From NCBI GenBank assembly GCA_030725745.1, contig JANRFH010000023.1, positions 31,015 to 95,014 on the forward strand: a DNA stretch of 64,000 nucleotides, written 5' to 3'. Within the stretch, counting starts at the first letter, position 1. Each line of letters starts with the position of its first letter. The translations under genes were made by a program, and so were the position numbers. This DNA is from Akkermansiaceae bacterium (lineage in GTDB: Bacteria > Verrucomicrobiota > Verrucomicrobiia > Verrucomicrobiales > Akkermansiaceae). Below, in pieces: positions 17,818 to 27,725 of this stretch. Below the pieces are notes generated by a model. It was not told where the DNA came from. It made no database searches and saw only the letters and a program-made list of their open reading frames with translations.

Positions 17818-19419
17818 TTAAGAGGAGGTGGGTGATGATTTTCTGCGGGAAAGAAATATCACTGTGAAGGCCATAATGATGGTGGCTATGATGGTGGAGA
17901 GGGCTGCGTGGAGGCCGAGGGCGATGAAGGAGTAGGATACGGCAGAGAAGCCTGCGGCGATGGCGGCGAAGGGGAGTTGGGAGTGCACGTGGGCGGTGGG
18001 TTCACAGCCGGAGGCGATGGATGAGACGATGGTGGTGTCTGAGAAGGGGCTGCAGTGGTCTCCGAAAACGGCTCCGCCAAAGACTGCGCCGATGATGGCG
18101 GGGGAGAGGGCGAGCATTTCAGCGGGGGAAAGCCCAGCAGCGGTGGCGGCGGCAATGCCTGCGGGGAGAGCGAGGGGCATGAGCAAGCCCATGGTGCCCC
18201 ATGATGAGCCGGTGGCGAAGGCCATGATGGAGCCGGAGGCGAAGACGGCGAGGGGGAGCCAGGCAACGTTGAATTTTTCCGAGAGGAGGGTGGCGATCTG
18301 TTCGCCTGCGCCGAGGGCGGAGAAGACGTTTCCGAGCGACCATGCGAGGACGAGGATGACTAGGGCGGGGAGGAGGTTTGCGGCGCCGTGGTAGGCGGCT
18401 TCTGAGGCGGGGGTTTTCCGTGATTTAGGATACATGACCCATGCGGCGGCGATGCCGAAAATGCTTCCTGCAACGAGGGCGTAGGGGCCTGCGCTACCGC
18501 TGAATGCCTCACGCCAGCCGGTGAGGGTGAAGGGATCGGTGGGTGGGGATGAGAGGAGGGGGAAGGCCGCGAAGATGCCGAGGACTAGCGCAATGAGAGG
18601 GATGATCGCATGGCGGGTGGGGATGGATGAGGTGGTTGGTTCGTCATTCTCCGCAGGGGTCTGGGGGAGGTAGCGGCGCATGGCGCGCGGCTGGTAGTTG
18701 AGGAAAATGGCAAGTGGTATGAGGAGGAGGGTGAGGAGGCAGTAGGGGTTTGCGGGGATGGAGGCGAAATAGAGGGAGTAAGGTTCGACGGGAAAAGGTG
18801 CGTCGGCGAGTCCTTCCTTGATGAGGCTGAGCTGGGTGGCGATCCAGGTGGAGATGAAGGCGACGCAGGCGACGGGAGAGGAGGTGGAATCGACGACCCA
18901 TGCGAGGCGCTCGCGGGAGACACCCGTGCGGTCGGCCAGCGGGCGGGCGATGCGACCTGTGAGCAGTGAGTTCGCGAGGCCGTCGAAGAAGCAGAGGAGG
19001 CCGATTAGATAGACACCGCCGAGGAGGCTTTTTTGTGGGTGCTTTGCCTTCGTAGTGAGGCGGGCGAGGAGCGTGTCGAAGCCGCCGGATTTTTCCAAGA
19101 TGCCCGCGAAGGCTCCGAGGATGAGGGTGAAAACGATGGCTCCGATGTGCCAAGAGCCTTCGAGGGAGGGGAAAATGTAGTCGGCAAAGATCGCGCGAAT
19201 GGCGGCGATAGGGCTATCGTGATGGATAAGGAACGCACCGGCGACGACCCCGCTGCCGAGGCCGAGTGCGGCTTGGCGGGTGAGGATGATGACGATGAGC
19301 GCGCAGAAGGCCGGCCAGAGGGCGGTGATGGCGGGGTTTTGGGTGAGGAAGGGAAGAATGAGTGTGAGGGCGATCAGCGCGGAGAGGATGATGATTTTCT
19401 TCACTGGGCTCACTTTCAC
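17818..19419 (-). CDS. NhaC-family Na+/H+ antiporter
   Basis: The 533-residue protein is almost entirely hydrophobic with about 12 transmembrane segments. It carries the NhaC-family signature GDHCSPFSDTTIVSSIASGCEPTAH and the earlier CFFDGLANSLLTGR segment. It would sit in the inner membrane and exchange sodium (or another small cation or organic acid) for protons; some family members exchange amino acids or malate/lactate. The start is a GTG at 19419 that overlaps the hicA stop (GTGA); in-frame GTGs also lie 6 and 15 nt downstream, so the exact start is uncertain. The arrangement implies read-through from hicBA. Confidence 0.88.
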   Translation of the reverse strand: MKVSPVKKIIILSALIALTLILPFLTQNPAITALWPAFCALIVIILTRQAALGLGSGVVAGAFLIHHDSPIAAIRAIFADYIFPSLEGSWHIGAIVFTLILGAFAGILEKSGGFDTLLARLTTKAKHPQKSLLGGVYLIGLLCFFDGLANSLLTGRIARPLADRTGVSRERLAWVVDSTSSPVACVAFISTWIATQLSLIKEGLADAPFPVEPYSLYFASIPANPYCLLTLLLIPLAIFLNYQPRAMRRYLPQTPAENDEPTTSSIPTRHAIIPLIALVLGIFAAFPLLSSPPTDPFTLTGWREAFSGSAGPYALVAGSIFGIAAAWVMYPKSRKTPASEAAYHGAANLLPALVILVLAWSLGNVFSALGAGEQIATLLSEKFNVAWLPLAVFASGSIMAFATGSSWGTMGLLMPLALPAGIAAATAAGLSPAEMLALSPAIIGAVFGGAVFGDHCSPFSDTTIVSSIASGCEPTAHVHSQLPFAAIAAGFSAVSYSFIALGLHAALSTIIATIIMAFTVIFLSRRKSSPTSS

Positions 19420-19637
19420 TTGTTATACTCTTTGAGGAAATCTTCGGGCGATACACCTGCCTGTTTCAAAATTCCTCGGAGAGTTCCGGTTTTGATCTCC
19501 TTGTGCATAGGGACTACGCAACCGGAGGAGTCTCGTTTCATGATTAGGTGGCTACCACGCTGGCGACTTTCTTCGAAGCCCATTCGCGCAAGAATCTTGC
19601 AGCAATCGTTGCCACTTATGTTCGGCAGCTTAGGCAT
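19416..19637 (-). CDS. hicA: HicA toxin (mRNA interferase)
   Basis: The 73-residue protein matches HicA, a double-stranded-RNA-binding-like fold that cleaves mRNA. The catalytic His is H30 in GSHLIM, followed by VVPMHKEIKTGTLRGILKQAG, the second family motif. The start overlaps the hicB stop by 8 nt, so the antitoxin is made first. The final codons overlap the antiporter start. Confidence 0.93.
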   Translation of the reverse strand: MPKLPNISGNDCCKILARMGFEESRQRGSHLIMKRDSSGCVVPMHKEIKTGTLRGILKQAGVSPEDFLKEYNK

Positions 19638-19833
19638 TCGAGAGCTCGAAGCTAGTTATCAGAGAAGGCTTCGTGAAGTTCACTGGGAACTCCTCCAAGA
19701 AAAGCTCTGTGGCCTCGCGGAGATTTTCCACAGCTTCGTCGAGGGTCTCACCTTGGGAGGTGGTTCCTGTTTCTGGGTTGTAAGAAACGTAGCCTCCCTC
19801 TTCTGCTTCTGTGATGACTGCGCTGAGAATCAT
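19630..19833 (-). CDS. hicB: HicB antitoxin (short form, no DNA-binding domain)
   Basis: The 67-residue protein is the HicB RNase-H-like fold: AVITEAEEGGYVSYNPETGTTSQGETLDEAVENLREA, here described by its landmarks YVSYNPE and TLDEAVENL. It neutralises HicA. Unlike many HicBs it lacks a C-terminal ribbon-helix-helix or HTH, so autoregulation by this protein alone is doubtful. It comes before hicA, the reverse of the classical order. Confidence 0.9.
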   Translation of the reverse strand: MILSAVITEAEEGGYVSYNPETGTTSQGETLDEAVENLREATELFLEEFPVNFTKPSLITSFELSNA

Positions 19834-19911
19834 GCCGAAAGACTACCTTCGGTTGACCCCGTTTGCAATAGGGATGAATTGACGCAGAGGAAGAACAAGG
19901 ATCTGGTCTTT

Positions 19912-21750
19912 CTAAACCAATCGGGCTGCGAGGAGCTCGCGCTGGAAGATGAGTTCTTTCGGCAGGTGGTCGTAGAGGTCGATGAAGAGTTCGCCTTGGG
20001 AGACGAGTTCGGTGCGCCATTCGTTGCGGTCGAATTTCATGACGGCATCGAAGTCTTCTTTGGAAAAATCGGGGAGATCTTCGATGTTGAAGTTCTCGTA
20101 GTCCGGGATCCAGCCGATCTGTGTTTCGTGGCCTGCGGCTCCGCCTTTGCAGCGTTTCACGATCCACTCGAGGACGCGCATATTTTCGCTGAAGCCCGGC
20201 CACATGAATTTGCCGTCTTCGGTTTTGCGGAACCAGTTCACGTGGAAGAAGCGCGGGAGGTGGAGGAGGTGGCGTTGCATGCCGAGCCAGTGGCCGAAGT
20301 AATCGCCCATGTTGTAGCCGCAGAAAGGCAGCATGGCCATGGGGTCGCGGCGGACTTTTCCGATGGTTCCAGCTGCGGCGGCGGTCATTTCTGAACCCAT
20401 GGTAGCACCGACATAGACGCCGTGAGACCAATTGAATGCCTGATATACTAGAGGCATAGTGGTTGCGCGGCGGCCTCCGAAGATGACTCCGTCGATGGGG
20501 ACTCCGTCGGGGTTCTGCCACTCGGGATCGATGGTGGGGCACTGTTTGGCGGGAGCGGTGAAACGGGAGTTCGCGTGGGATGAGGGAGTTCCGGAGGCGG
20601 GTGTCCAGTCGTTGCCTTTCCAGTCGATGAGGTGGGCGGGTGGTTCTTTGGTAAGGCCTTCCCACCAGACATCGCCGTCGTCGGTGAGGGCGACGTTGGT
20701 GAAGATGGCGTTTTCCTTCATTGACTCCATGGCGATGCGGTTGCTTTCCCAGTTGGTTCCGGGGGCGACACCGAAGAAGCCGGTTTCCGGATTGATGGCG
20801 TGGAGTTTGCCGTCTTTATGCGGCCAGATCCATGCGATGTCATCGCCGACGATGGAGGTTTTCCAGCCCTTGTCCGCGTAAGGCTTCGGCGGCTCTAGCA
20901 TGGCGAGGTTGGTTTTTCCGCAGGCGGAAGGGAAAGCGGCGGTGACGTAGGTGGTGGAACCATCCGGGGCGTGGAGGCCGAGGATGAGCATGTGCTCGGC
21001 CATCCATTTGTGCTCGCGGGCGATGTTGCTGGCGATGCGGAGTGCGAGGCATTTTTTTCCTAGGAGTGCGTTGCCGCCGTAGCCGGAGCCGTAGGACATG
21101 ATTTCTCGGGTATCGACGAAATGGGAGATGTATTTGTCGTCGTTGCATGGCCATGCGACATCGGCCTGGCCATCGGCAAGTGGAGCGCCGACGGAGTGCA
21201 TGCATTTGATATACTGGGCGTGGCCGTCGCGTTTTTTCGGAGCGGCTCCGGATGTCTCATCTTCGAGGCGCTTGAGGACATGCGATCCCATGTGTGCCAT
21301 GATGCGCATGTTCACTACAACGTAGGCGCTATCGGTAACCTGCACGCCGATCTTGGCTAGTGGGGAATCGAGTGGTCCCATGCAGAAGGGGATGACATAC
21401 ATGGTGCGCCCGGCCATGGAGCCGGTGAATTTTTCAGTGAGGAGCTTGCGCATCTCGACGGGATCCGCCCATTTGTTGGTTGGGCCTGCTTGGTCGGGGC
21501 GTTTGGTGCAGATGAAGGTGCGCTCTTCGACACGGGCGACATCGGAGGGCTCGGAGCGTGCGAGGAAGGAGTTCGGGCGTTTTTCCGGATTTAGGCGGAG
21601 GAAAGTGCCTTGGTCGCAGAGTTGTTGGGTGAGTGTGTCCCACTCCTCTTGAGAGCCATCGCACCAGACGACATCTTTCGGGGTGAAAAGGGCGGCGGAT
21701 TCGTCAACCCATTTTTGAAGATCCTGATAGCTGGTTCCTTCAGTGTTCAT
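19912..21750 (-). CDS. pckG: Phosphoenolpyruvate carboxykinase (GTP)
   Basis: The 612-residue enzyme converts oxaloacetate and GTP to phosphoenolpyruvate, GDP and CO2, the first step of gluconeogenesis. The length and motifs fit the GTP-dependent family: [13 protein letters not shown], the P-loop [13 protein letters not shown] with its active-site Cys, and the kinase-2-like [22 protein letters not shown] and the [15 protein letters not shown] segment near the C-terminus are also typical. It stands alone; the gaps on both sides are under 100 nt. Confidence 0.97.
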   Translation of the reverse strand: MNTEGTSYQDLQKWVDESAALFTPKDVVWCDGSQEEWDTLTQQLCDQGTFLRLNPEKRPNSFLARSEPSDVARVEERTFICTKRPDQAGPTNKWADPVEMRKLLTEKFTGSMAGRTMYVIPFCMGPLDSPLAKIGVQVTDSAYVVVNMRIMAHMGSHVLKRLEDETSGAAPKKRDGHAQYIKCMHSVGAPLADGQADVAWPCNDDKYISHFVDTREIMSYGSGYGGNALLGKKCLALRIASNIAREHKWMAEHMLILGLHAPDGSTTYVTAAFPSACGKTNLAMLEPPKPYADKGWKTSIVGDDIAWIWPHKDGKLHAINPETGFFGVAPGTNWESNRIAMESMKENAIFTNVALTDDGDVWWEGLTKEPPAHLIDWKGNDWTPASGTPSSHANSRFTAPAKQCPTIDPEWQNPDGVPIDGVIFGGRRATTMPLVYQAFNWSHGVYVGATMGSEMTAAAAGTIGKVRRDPMAMLPFCGYNMGDYFGHWLGMQRHLLHLPRFFHVNWFRKTEDGKFMWPGFSENMRVLEWIVKRCKGGAAGHETQIGWIPDYENFNIEDLPDFSKEDFDAVMKFDRNEWRTELVSQGELFIDLYDHLPKELIFQRELLAARLV

Positions 21751-21841
21751 TACATTTCTAGAGAAACGCTTTTCAGAGCAGTGAGCAAGGATAGCCGGAG
21801 CTTATGATGGGATATGCAGAGGAATCAGCAGGAAAAGGAAA

Positions 21842-23236
21842 TTAAGCGAGCAATTCGAGCAAATGCCTGTGGATTTCCTGATTGGGTGTGATGCCGTGGA
21901 AACGATCAGATTGCGAGCCGAATGCGGAGATGATGGTCGGATCCGAGGTGTGTGAGGTGCCTGTCCAGCCGATGCCTGTGTGATTTCCGACGATCTGGCC
22001 GAGGATGCCCTGAGGATTGCTTAGTTGGTTGCTCCACTCTGTGAATGGCTTACTCGTAAGGCTGGCGAGAAGGGTTTGGGTCTCCTCCGGGGTGAGTGTG
22101 ATGCCGAGTTTTTTCCTAATGAAAGTGGTAAGGAAGACGGGGTCTTTCGATTTTTGCTTTCGCCAATCCTGAATCATTTTTTCGTGGGAGGAAGTGATGC
22201 GGGTGATTTTTTTGAATGCTTCGTCGCTGTCCTTGTATTTCACTCCCGTGCCGTTGAGTCCCGGGTTGGCGTTGCCGTGGTCACTGGTGACGATGAGTAG
22301 GATGTCGTCACGGTTTTGTATCATTTCGAGGACTTTTCCGATGGCGTCATCGAAGGCGAGTTGATCCCAGAGAAGGCCGGCAATGTCGTTGAGGTGTGCG
22401 CCGTGGTCGATGCGACCGCCTTCGATCTGGATGAGGAACTTTTCCTTGGCGGGGAGGAGGCGTTTGAGTGCGACCTCAGACATCTCGGCGAGGGTGGGAA
22501 TGGATTTTTTCAATTCTTTGTCGTTGAGGCGATCAACTTCGAATTCCATGTGTTTCTTTCCAAAAAGTCCGAGGAGTTTTTCACTTTTGGATTTTAGGAG
22601 GGAGTCGCGATCCTGGAGAAAGTCGTAGCCGGATTCTTGGTAGGGGAGTATGGCGTCGCGGGAATCGACTCGTTGTCGCGGGTCGAAAAATTTCATGCCT
22701 CCACCAAGGATGATGTCGACGACTCCGAGGTATTGTGGGGCGATGAGGTGTTCGTCATCGCGATTTGGGGTTACGGCGGCGAAGCCGGCGGGTGTGGCAT
22801 GGGTGATGGAAGCCGTGGAGACGAGGGCGGTCTTGTGGCCGAGCTGTTTGAGCTGGCGCATGATGGGGAGGGACTCGGTGCCATCAGGGCGGACATTGAC
22901 GGTGGTGTTGTTGATTTTCACACCGCCACCCCATGCCGAGGATGCAGCGGCGGAATCCGTGACCATGGAGTTGGCGGATGAGGTTTCCATGAGGCCGTGG
23001 GTGGCATCGTTGTTATCGATGAGTTTCCACCAGTGGGTGCCTTTTCCGTGGACGATGTTCGAGAAATTCTCGGCCATGGTGAGGACTCCGTGGGACATGC
23101 CGTCCGAGACCATGAAGATGACGCCTTTGACTTCGGGAGGCGAATTTGCCTGAGCCTTTGATTTGCAGCCGCTGAGTATGGCGGTGGCGCCGCCGAGTTT
23201 CAGAAGGTCTCTACGGCTTAAAGACGACTTCGGCAT
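21842..23236 (-). CDS. Alkaline phosphatase (PhoA family) with Tat lipoprotein signal
   Basis: The 464-residue protein from the ATG at 23236 (a GTG lies 9 nt upstream) begins with the twin-arginine motif SRRDLLKLGG and a lipobox LSG-C24, so it is probably folded in the cytoplasm, exported by Tat and lipid-anchored. The alkaline phosphatase fold shows D45 (MVSDGMSHG), the catalytic S95 in TDSAAASSA, the metal-binding IEGGRIDHGAHLND and TSDHGNAN, and a final HTGIGWTGTSHT. It releases phosphate from organic esters. No pho box could be identified by eye. Confidence 0.93.
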   Translation of the reverse strand: MPKSSLSRRDLLKLGGATAILSGCKSKAQANSPPEVKGVIFMVSDGMSHGVLTMAENFSNIVHGKGTHWWKLIDNNDATHGLMETSSANSMVTDSAAASSAWGGGVKINNTTVNVRPDGTESLPIMRQLKQLGHKTALVSTASITHATPAGFAAVTPNRDDEHLIAPQYLGVVDIILGGGMKFFDPRQRVDSRDAILPYQESGYDFLQDRDSLLKSKSEKLLGLFGKKHMEFEVDRLNDKELKKSIPTLAEMSEVALKRLLPAKEKFLIQIEGGRIDHGAHLNDIAGLLWDQLAFDDAIGKVLEMIQNRDDILLIVTSDHGNANPGLNGTGVKYKDSDEAFKKITRITSSHEKMIQDWRKQKSKDPVFLTTFIRKKLGITLTPEETQTLLASLTSKPFTEWSNQLSNPQGILGQIVGNHTGIGWTGTSHTSDPTIISAFGSQSDRFHGITPNQEIHRHLLELLA

Positions 23237-23304
23237 CCCAGCCACAGTAGCGACGAAATGCTGGTTCGCAAGGATGCAGAATGTGACATTCTCGCCAAGC
23301 TGCT

Positions 23305-26300
23305 CTATTTCAGGGTGGAGATGTAGGCGATGAGGTCTGCGATGGTTTCATCTGGGAGACCGCCGAAGACGGGCGGCATGAAGGAACGTCCGGGGACGAA
23401 GTTCGCCTTTTTGATTTCCGCGGTGGGGACGAAGATGCGCCCTCCGCCCATGGCTGCGACAGTTTTGCCGAGGGGTTCGTCTTTATCGAGATAGCCTTCT
23501 ATGGAGGAGCCATCGGTTTTGGTGATGCGGTAGAGGCCGTAGGCACCTTCGACGGCATCGTCGGGTGAGACGATGGCGGTGATGAGGTGTTCGAGATCGC
23601 GGAGGCCGGAGCCATCGAGGGGAGGGGCGATGTTTTGTCCTTCGCTGCCGACGGCGTGGCAGGCTAGGCAACTGGCGAAGGTTGCTTTGCCTGTTTCGGG
23701 GTTGCCGGGATTCTTGCCCACATATTTGACAAGGTATTTGATCTTGGCTGAAGCGAGCTTTTTCTGTTCGGTGATTTTTTGGTCGCTGGCGGCTTTGATG
23801 GCTCGAGCGTTTGGGTCACGACCGAAAGCTGCGGCTACGCGGTCTGCGGAGGAGCGGTCGAAAGATTCGTTAGTGAGTTTTTTCTCAGCGTAGAGATCTA
23901 TGAGGATTTGTGCGCCGGGTCTTGATTGGGAGAAAACGGAGACGAGAGATGCTGCGTCCTGTTCTTCCATAAGTGTTAGGAAAGCTACTTTTCCTGCGAC
24001 GGGATCTGCTTGGGCTACTGCGTGTGCGGCATCGATGCGAAGATCCAGAGGGAGCGATTCATCTGATGCGACAGTGGAAAGGCTTTTGATGTTCGCTTTC
24101 GGGTTGAGCGCCATGGCGGAGACGAGGAGTCTGAGGGTGGCGGGGTCTTTTCCTTCGGTGCTGATTTTCCAGACATCCGTATTGAGTCCGGTGATCTTCA
24201 GGCTTGCGATGGCATTGAGGCCAAGTGCCAAGGTTTCATCGGATTGGATCAGGAGTTTCACTGCCGGGGTGAGGATGTTTGCAAGCGCTTTTGATTGGAT
24301 GCGGGATTGGTTTGCGAGGGCGATGCGGACGTAAGCCTCGGCGTTTGCCGGGTCTTGGAAGGTGGGGGCTACTGCTTTGTAGATTTCGCTGTTGTCCAGG
24401 GTGCCTGCGATTGCGACGAAGGTTTCTGGGTCGATTTCTCCTTCGGAAACTTTGCTCCAGAGTTTGAGGAAGATGTCTTTTTTTGAGTTTTCGTCTTCGA
24501 GTGCTTGGCTAGCCCAGAGGATGTTCGCGGGGTTGTGTTTGTCTGAGGCTGCTGCGAGGTAGGTTTTGAGTTCGGTAGGGAATTTCTCAAGAGCCATGCG
24601 TGCGAGGAAGCGCTCGAAGCTGCGCTCGTAGGAGCCGCCGAGTTGGAGGCCGGCGATGTCGGGTTTGCAGGCTTGGACGAGGAGGGCGATGACGGCGGGA
24701 TCTGATTGATCGAGGTCGCCGAGGGTACGGATGGCCTGGGAGCGGAGCATGGCGGTGCTATCCTCGATGGAGGGTGCGACGAGAGCGGCGACTTGGGTGG
24801 GTGTGATGGAGAAGGTGGCGAGGGAGCGGATGGCTTCGCGGCGGAGGTTTTCGTCTTCTACGGTGACGAGGTTTTTGATGAGGCTTTCATCGAATTGGTC
24901 GAGATCCTCTAGTGACCAGAGGGCGTGGATGCGGGTGGTGATGTCGACTTTTTCATCAGCGGCGATGGCGATGAGTTGTGGTGCTAGATCGGTCAAGCCT
25001 TGGTCGACGATCTGCTGCCATGCGGCGCGTTTTTCCCAGAGGATGGGGGATTTGAGGTGGGTGATGAGTTGCTCTGGGGAGGCTTTAGTGACATCGGGGA
25101 TTTCACGAGCGGGTTGGCTTTCGTGGCGGATGCGCCAGATGCGGCCGTGTGATTTGTCGCGATCCGGGTGATCGGTGCTGACTTCGTTGTGGGAGACGAT
25201 TTTGTTGTAGAAATCAGCGACGTAGAGGCAGCCATCGGGGCCGAACTCTAGGTTGACCGGGCGGAACCAATCGTCCTCTGAGGTTAGGAAGTCCGGGAGG
25301 TGCTCTGAAGTGATAGTCCCGTTAGGGTTGCGGACGACACGGACGGCGTTGATGGTGTTGGTGATGGGGTTGGCTAGGAGAGCGATGTCTTTCCACTCTG
25401 CTGGGAAGCCACCTGCAAGGTCATCTGAAAATTCGAGGCCGGAGATGCCGGTGCCGCCGACGCGGAAGTCATGGACTTCTGGAAGGAGTGGTTGGTAGCT
25501 ACGGATGTCTTTCCTTGCGGGGCCGGAAATGGCGGTGCCGTGCTCGAAGGGGACGACGCAGAAGGCGCGGTCGTTTGCTTCGGTGCCGTACCATTGGCCG
25601 TTTCCACGGAGCTGGAGTCCCCACATGTTTGCAGGGCCGCTAGATATGACTTCGAAATCCTGGTGGTCAAGTGTGAAGCGGACTTGGCATGCGCCATCGA
25701 CACGTGCTTCTTTCCCGGATGCTACGGCGGTGACGAGTCCGTTATTGAGAGCTCCTTGGGAGAAATGGATGTAATTTCCGGGGCTACGGACAAGAAGATG
25801 AGCCATGGTGTGGGTATCGGTGAAGCCGAAGCCGGTGAGGACAGGTTCCATCTTGTCGGCTTTGTCATCGCCGTCTGTGTCACGGAGGAGGAAAAGCTCC
25901 GAGCCGTGGGCGACGTAGGCGCCGTCTTTGTAGGGAAGGATGCTCTGTGGGATGGAGAGGCCGTCTGCCCAAACGTGAAGTTTTCCATCGGCGGTTTTGG
26001 TAGGATCATCAAGGATGAGGATCTTGTCGGTGCCTTTGGTTTTGAGCTGATAGAGATCGCGGATGCGTTGGAACTTGGGGTTGTTCGCTTGAGCCTCTGT
26101 ATCATTCATGAGCTTGAGCACTTCTCCAAAACTGATTCCGGTGATGGGATCGAGGGGATACATCTCTGCGGTTTGTGTCCAGAGACGGCCAGCGTCGTCG
26201 AAGGTGAGGTCAATGGGGTTGATGACTCCATTTTCCTCTGAGGCGACGAGCTCGATGACAAATCCTTCGGGGACGGTAAAGCCTGCGAGTTGCTCGGCAG

Positions 26301-27636
26301 GGCTGAGAGCTTCGGTGCGTCCGGATTGGGTTTTCTTGCCCGTTACTTTGGGCATATTGCTTGGCTTTGCTTTGGCCTGGCGTTTTTTGGTTTCTTCAGG
26401 AAGCAGTTTTCCCTGAGCGGAAAAAGCATCGAGTGTGATGTGCCCCCATGAGCCTTCGTTCTGATCGACGAGGCGGAGGTAGACGGGCTTGCCGACCCAC
26501 TGGGCGACGTTCCAAGTTTTAGGTATGAAGACTTCGGAATTGTTTCCGGAGGCTCGCTGGATTTCTTTTCCATCGAGTGTATAAAGGGCGACGAAGGTGT
26601 TGGAGTGGCGGCCGCCGGAGACGGCGAGTGTGATGGTGTCGCCGGAAAGCTCAAAGACGGGGGATTCGAGGATGCCGAGTTGTTTGTCTGATGGGACGTC
26701 TTTGAGCGCTTCGAGTGAGCTGAGGAAGAACTTGCCTTCCTTGTTCGAGGGAGTCCCGCCGTTTCGAATGATTGAGTTTTCTGCGACGGGTTGTCCGAAA
26801 AAGCCCTCGGCGACATACCAGCCTTGGAGGTCACCGGTTTCGAAATCGAAGGTTACGCGATCTGCTCCCTTTGGAGGGGAGGGGATTTTTGCTTCGGGTG
26901 AGGCGGCGGGAGTTTCTTTAGCACCAGCTTTTGGTTTGCGGGGTGGTTTGACGAGTTTGATGGCTTCTTCGACGCCTCCGAGGGATTCCCATGTGGGGGC
27001 ATCGGGGGTGGGTGGAAGCTCTTCGACGGTGATGTCCTTGAACTGAACGAGTGCAACTCCGCCGCTGTGAACTTGTGGGGCGATGACTCCATCGAGGGCG
27101 ATGTTGGGGTTTTCCTCGATATAGTCGGTGGCGAGGACGTCGTTGATCCAGACGCGGATGCGTGTGCCTTCGGCGCGGATGCGGTAATCGTTCCAGCCGA
27201 AGGTATCGATGACTTTCGAGAGGGCTGCTTCATCGACGGGCATGGCGATGGGCTTGTTGCGGCGGTGTTCGTCGTAGATTTTTCCGAACCATTTGTCTCC
27301 ACAATCAACTTGGTAGCCCGAAATTCTTTCGCCGCCTGCTCGCTGGCTACGAATCTGGATGCCACTATTGATGAGGCCGGTGGTGGGGTCTCCGCTGCAT
27401 TTGATGGTTAGCTTGAGTTCGAAGTTCTGGAAGGACTGCTTGGTGGAGATGAAGTAGTTGGTCTTGATCTTCTGAGTGGTCGATCCGCCGGTAATGACGC
27501 CGTCTTCGACGCGCCAGATTTTTTCGTTATAGTCCCAGCCTTCGAGAGTCTTGCCGTCGAAGAGTGAGATTGGGTCTGCGTGAAGGGTTGTTAGGCCTGT
27601 GAGAAGGAAAAGTAGTGATCGAAGTGGGGCTTTCAT
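23305..27636 (-). CDS. Giant DUF1080 / dehydrogenase-like / HEAT / cytochrome c fusion protein
   Basis: The 1443-residue secreted protein (signal peptide about 1-20) joins several modules. Residues about 21-205 are a DUF1080 concanavalin-like domain (LFDGKTLEGW, INSGIQIRSQR, GWNDYRIRAEGTRIRVWIND), the 3-keto-disaccharide-hydrolase family. A second beta-sandwich at about 260-410 starts VTFDFETGDLQGWYVAEG. Residues about 445-830 are a PVC dehydrogenase-like propeller (TFDDAGRLWTQTAEMYP, LEFGPDGCLYVADFYN), then HEAT repeats to about 1290 and a haem domain with C1323-L-A-C-H1327. The natural role is probably binding and oxidising a carbohydrate at the cell surface. A palindrome shared with the operon at 31001 lies upstream at 27708. 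Confidence 0.9.
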   Translation of the reverse strand: MKAPLRSLLFLLTGLTTLHADPISLFDGKTLEGWDYNEKIWRVEDGVITGGSTTQKIKTNYFISTKQSFQNFELKLTIKCSGDPTTGLINSGIQIRSQRAGGERISGYQVDCGDKWFGKIYDEHRRNKPIAMPVDEAALSKVIDTFGWNDYRIRAEGTRIRVWINDVLATDYIEENPNIALDGVIAPQVHSGGVALVQFKDITVEELPPTPDAPTWESLGGVEEAIKLVKPPRKPKAGAKETPAASPEAKIPSPPKGADRVTFDFETGDLQGWYVAEGFFGQPVAENSIIRNGGTPSNKEGKFFLSSLEALKDVPSDKQLGILESPVFELSGDTITLAVSGGRHSNTFVALYTLDGKEIQRASGNNSEVFIPKTWNVAQWVGKPVYLRLVDQNEGSWGHITLDAFSAQGKLLPEETKKRQAKAKPSNMPKVTGKKTQSGRTEALSPAEQLAGFTVPEGFVIELVASEENGVINPIDLTFDDAGRLWTQTAEMYPLDPITGISFGEVLKLMNDTEAQANNPKFQRIRDLYQLKTKGTDKILILDDPTKTADGKLHVWADGLSIPQSILPYKDGAYVAHGSELFLLRDTDGDDKADKMEPVLTGFGFTDTHTMAHLLVRSPGNYIHFSQGALNNGLVTAVASGKEARVDGACQVRFTLDHQDFEVISSGPANMWGLQLRGNGQWYGTEANDRAFCVVPFEHGTAISGPARKDIRSYQPLLPEVHDFRVGGTGISGLEFSDDLAGGFPAEWKDIALLANPITNTINAVRVVRNPNGTITSEHLPDFLTSEDDWFRPVNLEFGPDGCLYVADFYNKIVSHNEVSTDHPDRDKSHGRIWRIRHESQPAREIPDVTKASPEQLITHLKSPILWEKRAAWQQIVDQGLTDLAPQLIAIAADEKVDITTRIHALWSLEDLDQFDESLIKNLVTVEDENLRREAIRSLATFSITPTQVAALVAPSIEDSTAMLRSQAIRTLGDLDQSDPAVIALLVQACKPDIAGLQLGGSYERSFERFLARMALEKFPTELKTYLAAASDKHNPANILWASQALEDENSKKDIFLKLWSKVSEGEIDPETFVAIAGTLDNSEIYKAVAPTFQDPANAEAYVRIALANQSRIQSKALANILTPAVKLLIQSDETLALGLNAIASLKITGLNTDVWKISTEGKDPATLRLLVSAMALNPKANIKSLSTVASDESLPLDLRIDAAHAVAQADPVAGKVAFLTLMEEQDAASLVSVFSQSRPGAQILIDLYAEKKLTNESFDRSSADRVAAAFGRDPNARAIKAASDQKITEQKKLASAKIKYLVKYVGKNPGNPETGKATFASCLACHAVGSEGQNIAPPLDGSGLRDLEHLITAIVSPDDAVEGAYGLYRITKTDGSSIEGYLDKDEPLGKTVAAMGGGRIFVPTAEIKKANFVPGRSFMPPVFGGLPDETIADLIAYISTLK

Positions 27637-27707
27637 GGAGGTTTTTATGAAGTCTATGGAGAATTATACTGTGATTAGTCTCGAAGTTATCAGAATCTGC
27701 ATGGTGC

Positions 27708-27725
27708 AAATCCACATGTGCATTT
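27708..27725. promoter_or_regulatory. Candidate operator palindrome before the DUF1080 gene
   Basis: AAATCCACATGTGCATTT is a palindrome with one mismatched pair. Its left half AAATCCACAT is identical to the left half of the perfect palindrome at 31044-31067. It lies 72 nt upstream of the 27636 start and touches the stop codon of the AraC-type gene. Confidence 0.5.

Noticed and set aside
19033..20394. 453-codon plus-strand open frame
   Set aside because: It crosses the complement of the antiporter, hicA, hicB and pckG and has no family resemblance.
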